In this document: in pieces, positions 57,931 to 64,000 of the stretch
How the letters are laid out: the number at the start of each line of letters is the position of its first letter
Numbering within the stretch: position 1 is the first letter of the stretch
Assembly: GCF_008728515.1 (NCBI RefSeq)
Contig: NC_044977.1
Span: 186,671,987-186,735,986 of the forward strand
DNA: 64,000 nucleotides
Direction of reading: 5' to 3'
Source: Papio anubis
Taxonomy: Eukaryota; Chordata; Mammalia; Primates; Cercopithecidae
Made by a program: the position numbers and the translations under genes
The notes under the pieces: model-generated
What the model was told of the DNA's origin: nothing
The model's input: only the letters and a program-made list of their open reading frames with translations
The model's database searches: none

Positions 57931-58439
57931 TTTAGAGGGACCAGTGTTTCTACTCCTTTTTTCACCGAATACCCACTCTTAACGTCATCTCTTTCCAATC
58001 TCTACCAATACGTCTTCCTCTCATATTGTCAAGCTAATCAAGGCTGATATATAGAGAGGTTAAAAACATTTGCTCAAAATCTATTTTTATAGTTTTCTCA
58101 GCTCAAAATCAGCTATACTCCATCTCTGGATTAGAATGCATGTGTACTTTTTTGTGTGTGTATTTAATAAAGAAGTTAGTATTTGAAGAAATAGCCAATA
58201 ATTAAAGGGGTCTATTCTCAATGGGCTAGAGATATCTTACAAGGCTTTGGTAATCTTAAGATCCTGTGGTGAAAATGTGTTATAGAAATATTTTTATTTT
58301 GAAAATCTGCAGAAGATGAACTTTTTACTTCAACCTAGTTATTGATAGCTCAAGGAGGCAATTATATATTTGTAATTTACATGGCTGTATATAATGAGGA
58401 ATAAACATCTCTTCAACCAGGAAAATGTCTTAATAGGAT

Positions 58440-58640
58440 GAAAGAGGATAATATTAATAGCAACTAATATTTATCTTGCTCTTCATAGTTAATAAAGTGC
58501 TTTCACAAACATTATCTTGCAGATCTTCACAACATCTCTGTGGGGAATGTATTACAGCAGGTCACTATTATTTTAATCTCTGCATGAAGAATCTGAGGCT
58601 CAGAGCAGTTAAGTGACCTGTATATAGACCAAAAAGGTAA
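58440..58640 (+). repeat. MIR-family SINE
   Basis: 'aactaatatttatcttgctc', 'aataaagtgctttcacaaac', 'tctgtggggaatgtatta' and 'gaggctcagagcagttaag' follow the MIR order. Confidence 0.75.
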
Positions 58641-60180
58641 AGACAGGACAAAATAAATATCTTCTGAAATTCTATGCCTCTCCTACAATCTCTACAATCT
58701 CAAGTCTCGTGTCTCCTACAATCTCATATTGCCTCCCTGTGGAGTGCCCACAGAGCGAAGCCAAAAGTTCTAGCCTGAGAATGATGACAATATTAACCTT
58801 ATCTACAGAGTTTAGGTTTCATGGGGCCTTTCCTATAACAGACTCTCTTTTGTTTCTTCCGTTGGCCTAAAGGGTTTGTTGTTGTTGTTGTTGCTATGAT
58901 GGTGGTGATAATCTAGTCTGAGAGCTACTGAAGTAGCTTAGGTACTTACCTGACTAGGTGACTCAGAAAGCAGGGAATGACCCCATTTCACAAAACACTC
59001 AAAGCTGTGGGCTATTCACTAAAAGTGGCCTCCCTCTCATCTTCCTTACTCTCCTGAATCTGCCTCTGCTCCTTTGTCTTATTTTCTCTTCAGTATAGGA
59101 AATTTTAAAAGGAGCTTTAAAACTAGGACAAGTGGTAGAGCCATGTTAGGAACTTTGTGGAGCTGTATCAGATGTAATTTCAGTGCAGATTTTTCTAAAA
59201 TAAATTGAAGGAGGAACTTTTTCTTTGGTTAATGTAATCATGGGCTTCAGTACACCAAAAGTGAAAAACAGTTTTAAAGAAGAGTGGCCTTGTTAAAGGC
59301 TTCAAAGCTCTGTTTTCAGGTGATAGGGGCTCATCTTCTAACGACTGTCTGTGGAAACTCACTAAAAGCACTGTCCATGTGTCTTAACCTGGTTTTCTTG
59401 GGAACCAGAGATGAACGTGAAAGACATATTCTCTATTGCTTTATTAGGGAGAGGGATTCCAAGAAGTAACAACGATGGGCAAGGGGAAAATAAAAAGCAA
59501 GGTGGGAGAGTTAATATAAAGATTTGTTGTCCAAGAGTCTACCACAAGGTGTCACTGATTGGTCAGTCCCACGGGAATATCTTCTGAAAAACTGTGCAAA
59601 CTGTATATCAACACAGTCTCTTCAGGAGAAAAAGGAAATTGTTTCTACTCCAAGTCTCTGCTCTTATTGGGCAAACACTTCCCCTATAAGTTTTTAAATC
59701 CCCAACACTTTTCAGTTGCAGATATGTGGGCCCAAGTGGAAATTCACAGCTTCCGTCTTCAGTATTGACAAGGAAGGCCCAACCTGGGAGGCAGGAAGAG
59801 GACAGTGTGGATGTGAGAGAAGGCACTGTCAAATGATACATGTGTGAAGTTAGCAGCCACATGACTACAACTGCAACAAGAAGCAGATGAGACCAAAATA
59901 ATCTAAAATGGTTCATAAACCATACGTGATAGGGCCAATTGTAAACCAAAAATAAAATTCTCAGCCCTCCAACAGACTGCATGGATCCCGCCTCTCAGCC
60001 AAGGGCACCCCAAAGTCAACCTGAAAAACTAGTCCAGGCCATGATAGGAAGGGGGGCCAGATATGCCTCATTCATTATACCTCCTTCCCTTTGGAATTCA
60101 GACACAACTGACCAGCATTAACATTAAAACAGAGATCTTAAGACTGACAAAACAGACTCTTTGTAACAATAAGATACCAA
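58641..60180. other. Intergenic, nothing recognised with confidence
   Basis: Contains a short (TTG)n at about 58876-58895. The segment 59390-60030 has the feel of an old transposon but I cannot assign it. No gene. Confidence 0.3.
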
Positions 60181-60665
60181 ATTCCAACCTGGTTCTAGCA
60201 TAGCGTCACGTGTTAGACAGCAGACCTTGAAAGAAATTGAAGTATCTTACTCCAAAATATATTCCTTTGACATATTTTTTCATGGCCCTAAAAAACTGGT
60301 AGCAGGCTTCATCTGTATAGTAAGAACCTTGTTCTCAACAACCCCTTATCTTAGTATTAGAAAATCTTTGAATAGACCTATGACCTGGAAGCCCCCACTT
60401 CAACTTTTCCCACCTTTCTGGACCGAACCAGTATACACCTTACATGTATTGGTTGATATCTGCTTGTAATTTCTGTCCCCTTAAAATGTACAGAATCAAA
60501 CTGTAACCCAACCACCTTGGGTGCATCATGTTCTCGGGACATCTTGAAACTGTGCCTCAGGCCTTGATTACTTGATATTTGGCCCAGAATGGCCAATTTA
60601 CATTTTTTACAGAGTTTGACTCTTTTTATCAACATCACCCAGTACACCACGCTGATTTCTCATTA
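60181..60665 (+). mobile_element. LTR-like segment
   Basis: 'gacctggaagcccccacttc', 'ccttacatgtattggttgat', 'aaccaccttgggtgcatc' and 'tttacagagtttgactcttt' appear in the order of an old primate LTR. No flanking internal region seen. Family not assigned. Confidence 0.5.
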
Positions 60666-62320
60666 TTCTATTATATCAGACTGCATGGACCAATGTGGAA
60701 TCTCATTTTTGTGAGAACCCGATGCCTTTACTTTTGTCCACTCTGTCTCCAGGTCTCCTTCTAGACATTGACCACTTAAAGTCACTTAGATGTAAAGATT
60801 TAAGGTAAGATAGTTATTGATGTATACTCAAGTCTCTGCTGCTCCATTCAGCATTGAGGCTGTAATTGATGCCCATCCTCTTCCTTTTCTACTTCTTATT
60901 CTAGATCTCCCTTATCCTCAGCCAGTAGTTGGCTGGTCTGTGTCACTTGCCTGGTAAGTTCTAAGTTCTTAGTTATCTTTCTGAGCTGTGGTTGCTGCTA
61001 TTGTTCATTAACTATTGTCACTGGATCTGAAATTAGCATGACAGTTCCAAAAACTGTCATTCCTGCCTACATTAAATAGCAGAAAACATCACTCCTCATG
61101 ATAAACCAAATTGATTGGGCCCTTATTACATAAATTCCTTTCTTTGCTTGCTGATCCATTGTTTTAAGAGCCAAAAGAAAGCAGGTGGTAGATACAGTTT
61201 CGAGTTTATAATAAACATTATTGTGGCCTCTGGAAGAAGTGTTTACTTTTCTGGGAACCAGAAACTCTTAACTTGGCAAAGCCTAAGATTGCAGTTACAT
61301 GCTTTACAAATTATGTAATTGGGGCCAAGAGGAGGAACGGTGAGAGGCGAGGATCTTACTTCCTTCCTTTAGTTCCCAGATGAATATATATATTTCCAGA
61401 CAGAGCATTATATATTAACCTTTCCTCTGAAAGAAAAAGGGAAGGAAGAGGAGTACATTGTACATTATGTAATTTCCAATTGTATGTGCTTTGTGGTTGC
61501 TTACCTTTTTTTTTTTTTTTTGCATTGAAAATCTGAATCAATCCAGCTTGGTTTGGGGTTTTTGGGGTTTTGGGGTTTATGTTTTTTGGATGTTTTTGTT
61601 TGCTTGTTTTGCCTGATGACTGAAAAAGAGGGAAGATAAGATAATTATAGGTTGTTTGTGTGCACATGTGCACCTGCACATTTATCTATCTTTCTATCTA
61701 TCCAAATGCCAAGTCAAAGAGTGTCATAGTCTCTAAATGTTGGGTATCCAGTTCCTCCTACTCTCATAATTCCGACTTAAAACATCCTGTGCTTCTGGTT
61801 TAGTTTCTTTTCCTATCCACACCCCCACAGCACTTTGTTGTGATATCATAGTCTAAACTTACAACCTGTCCCTGTTATTTAAGGAATTCCCCACACACAT
61901 CTGTGCATCTAGCTTAAAACAAGCTGTAGGGATTTTTGTTGGTGCATGTTGTGTGGGTTTCCCAAATGGAGTCTTATTTTCAACACCTACGGCTTGCTCA
62001 GTCCATTCTGATGCTGGGATGGTTTCCTTCTGTGAGTAAATGTCAGTGAAGTGCTCCAGGCAAAGCTATTGCCCTCACAAAGCTTATGAATCTAGTTTGT
62101 TCCAGGAATAGACCTCCTATGCCTACATGCAAGTAAACATTTAGATCAGGTATATTAGCTAATCCAGCTTTAGGAGATTAAAAGAATTGACTCTTGCTGC
62201 TGAAGTCTAAAGGACAAGCTTTGCCTCACATTATAATGCTTCACCCAAACCAATTATATACATATTTTTTTGTGTATGTACAGGCATATAGTAGGTACAC
62301 AAGAAATGTGTGTATATAAT
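60666..62320. other. Intergenic, nothing recognised
   Basis: No gene. A T-run (61505-61521) and a run of G-tracts (61551-61577) stand out. Confidence 0.35.
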
Positions 62321-62324
62321 TGTA

Positions 62325-62500
62325 TTATACAAAAGTTCATGGGATCTACTATGAACCAGGAACTGTGCTAAGAGTAAGCAGAAAAACACATAAATGTAAA
62401 TAAGACGTACAAACTTGTGAGGGTGATAGGACATACCCAACAAACATGATGACCAAAGACATAGTAAGGTAAATAAGAACCAATGAAGAGTTATGTGTTT
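62325..62500 (+). repeat. Short old mammalian repeat fragment
   Basis: 'tactatgaaccaggaactgt' and 'gctaagagtaagcag' are the start of the same repeat type as 38400-40130. Confidence 0.45.
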
Positions 62501-63535
62501 CAAATACCATAGCAGATGTAAAATTCTTTTAAATTCTGAAGCACCCTAACATGTAAGTTGGAGATGAGCAGGCTATCCTTGGGTAACAAGTGGGTCAACA
62601 TTTAGCTTTGGGGCCATTATCTCTTTCATTCTGTGTTCTTTTTCCCCGCAGTAAGCTTTGTTTTCAAGAGCCATCAAAATCTATTTCACTGCCGGAGCTT
62701 CATAATACACTTTCGGGAGAGCCAGATTCCTTCTGAGGGGAATAGTTTCACCAGCTAGCACACTGAACGCCAAAGCGTGGCACCTTCTGTATTTGTACAT
62801 TCCAATATTCTCTTTCTTCTTGAAATTGCACAAAAACATACATACGTATATATATATAAAATAAAATAAATAGAATTAAGCACATATAATAACACATTTT
62901 TCTCAAGAGAACTCTTTCATGGAAACATAGTAAGAAAAGCAAATTACCTATGTTGAATTGGAGGAAGTGCCAGAGCTCGCCTTACTCAGTCCTCTTTCTG
63001 CTACCCTCACTTCTCTGAGTAAACTCTGTGAAGCCATAATCTCATAACCTGTTTTAAAATCACTCTATTATATAGCCTTTAAAACACCTCAAATTTTGGC
63101 ATTTGCGAATCTGAGACTGATAATGTCTATATGACCCTATGCCTTTAGCTGCTCAAGCTTACAGTCGATGGTAGAATCAATCTTGTGGCAGAGTTCCCAG
63201 TCTCCCAGGCTCCTCTTTGCATAATGCTCTACCTACTCCACTAATTCTCCAGTTTTGGCAACTGAAACCCTGCATATGGCCTGCTTCAGATCTCTGATAT
63301 GGAAATGTATGAGGTATCAAGTACTTTTAGCCCCTGAGTTTTCCCTGGACTTGGTTTAGCCTTCATCTCTGGCTCCCTGGTCTTGGATACTATGCTGAGC
63401 TAGAAAATCCTGCCGGTTTTTCCCGAGTGACCCAGTCTCAACAACTAACTTGCATGACCAGTTCATGAGCTGGGCCTTCTCTAGCTCTCTGACGGAAAGC
63501 ATTTACACTAAAATCTTTGACAAAGTGTTCTTCTC

Positions 63536-63537
<2 letters not shown>
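62501..63537. other. Intergenic, nothing recognised
   Basis: No gene or clear repeat. A short (TA)n lies near 62848. Confidence 0.35.

Positions 63538-63620
<83 letters not shown>
63538..63620. repeat. Compound (GA)n(GT)n microsatellite
   Basis: About 23 uninterrupted GA units to 63584, then about 18 GT units. Both blocks are pure, so it is probably length-variable. Confidence 0.97.
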
Positions 63621-63621
<1 letters not shown>

Positions 63622-63796
63622 CAAACCATAACAAGAAAGAAAACCTTAGATTAATTTCTGAACTGCACAGCCTCAAACTAAAGCATACCAGAATTGCAGG
63701 AGGAAATGAAGGAAACAGAAAATTGCAGCACCTGAAATCTAACAGCTACCACCTTTACTGAGCTGAATGCACTGGAATTACCAGGAAACAGCCAGA

Positions 63797-63819
63797 AAGA
63801 AATAATAATAATAATAATT
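63797..63819. repeat. (ATA)n microsatellite
   Basis: Short trinucleotide run, 'aataataataataataat'. Confidence 0.85.
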
Positions 63820-64000
63820 CAGGAAAGGAAAAACCTGTGTTTTTGACCCTATTTCTTTTTGATGCAGGCTGTGCGTGGAAAAGAGCTTGAAAAAAAATTT
63901 TCTCTTGCTCCACCTCGTGGTGGATGCCTGCAACATAATAATTCTTAAGCAGTTTCTTCCAAAACAAACGATCAAACAAACAAAACAAACACTGTGGATC

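Noticed and set aside
57688..58047. 119-codon Lys/Glu/Gly-rich frame and its antisense Pro/Ser/Leu frame
   Set aside because: Translation of the polypurine microsatellite.
57749..63620. Possible CRISPR-like or satellite arrays
   Set aside because: Only simple microsatellites are present, with no spacer-repeat architecture, in a primate genome.

Overview
This is a non-coding-rich stretch of a primate genome, almost certainly an Old World monkey. It carries the 3' end of IL1RAP (interleukin-1 receptor accessory protein) on the + strand, followed by a long intergenic region. Primate origin follows from the many full-length Alu elements with target-site duplications. The Old World monkey call rests on AluY copies near 10.3-10.8 kb with variants I know from the macaque/baboon AluY lineage, and on a few IL1RAP residues that differ from human as I remember it.

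Layout. 1-14694 is the end of a large intron before the transmembrane exon. It holds antisense L1 fragments, Alus, a tandem AluY pair interrupted by an exactly 100-base N gap, and a truncated 7SK RNA retropseudogene (12613-12856). The IL1RAP coding exons seen are: transmembrane exon 14695-14844; first TIR exon 16142-16285; membrane-isoform terminal exon, coding part 18748-19115; brain-isoform (AcPb) alternative terminal exon, coding part 26003-26721. The two terminal exons are homologous and mutually exclusive completions of one TIR domain. Counting codons from the split Val at residue 351 gives 570 residues for the membrane form and 687 for the brain form, matching the known human isoforms. 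The extracellular Ig-domain exons lie upstream of the window. I could not find the exon encoding the soluble-form C-terminus.

From about 27.3 kb to the end I see no gene. The region is built of Alu, MIR, L2, MER5A-like and L1 fragments, an internally deleted Tigger1 DNA transposon inside an older antisense L1 (50515-51939), and remnants of endogenous retroviruses. The latter include an env transmembrane-subunit fragment with a following LTR that ends in an A-rich tail (48972-49990), and two LTR-like segments (56428-56969 and 60181-60665). There are also several microsatellites.

I found no undescribed biological system. The observations most worth checking are the tandem alternative TIR exons, the possible RNA-mediated origin of the retroviral remnant, the apparently tailless 7SK copy, and an assembly gap that probably fuses or collapses Alu copies.
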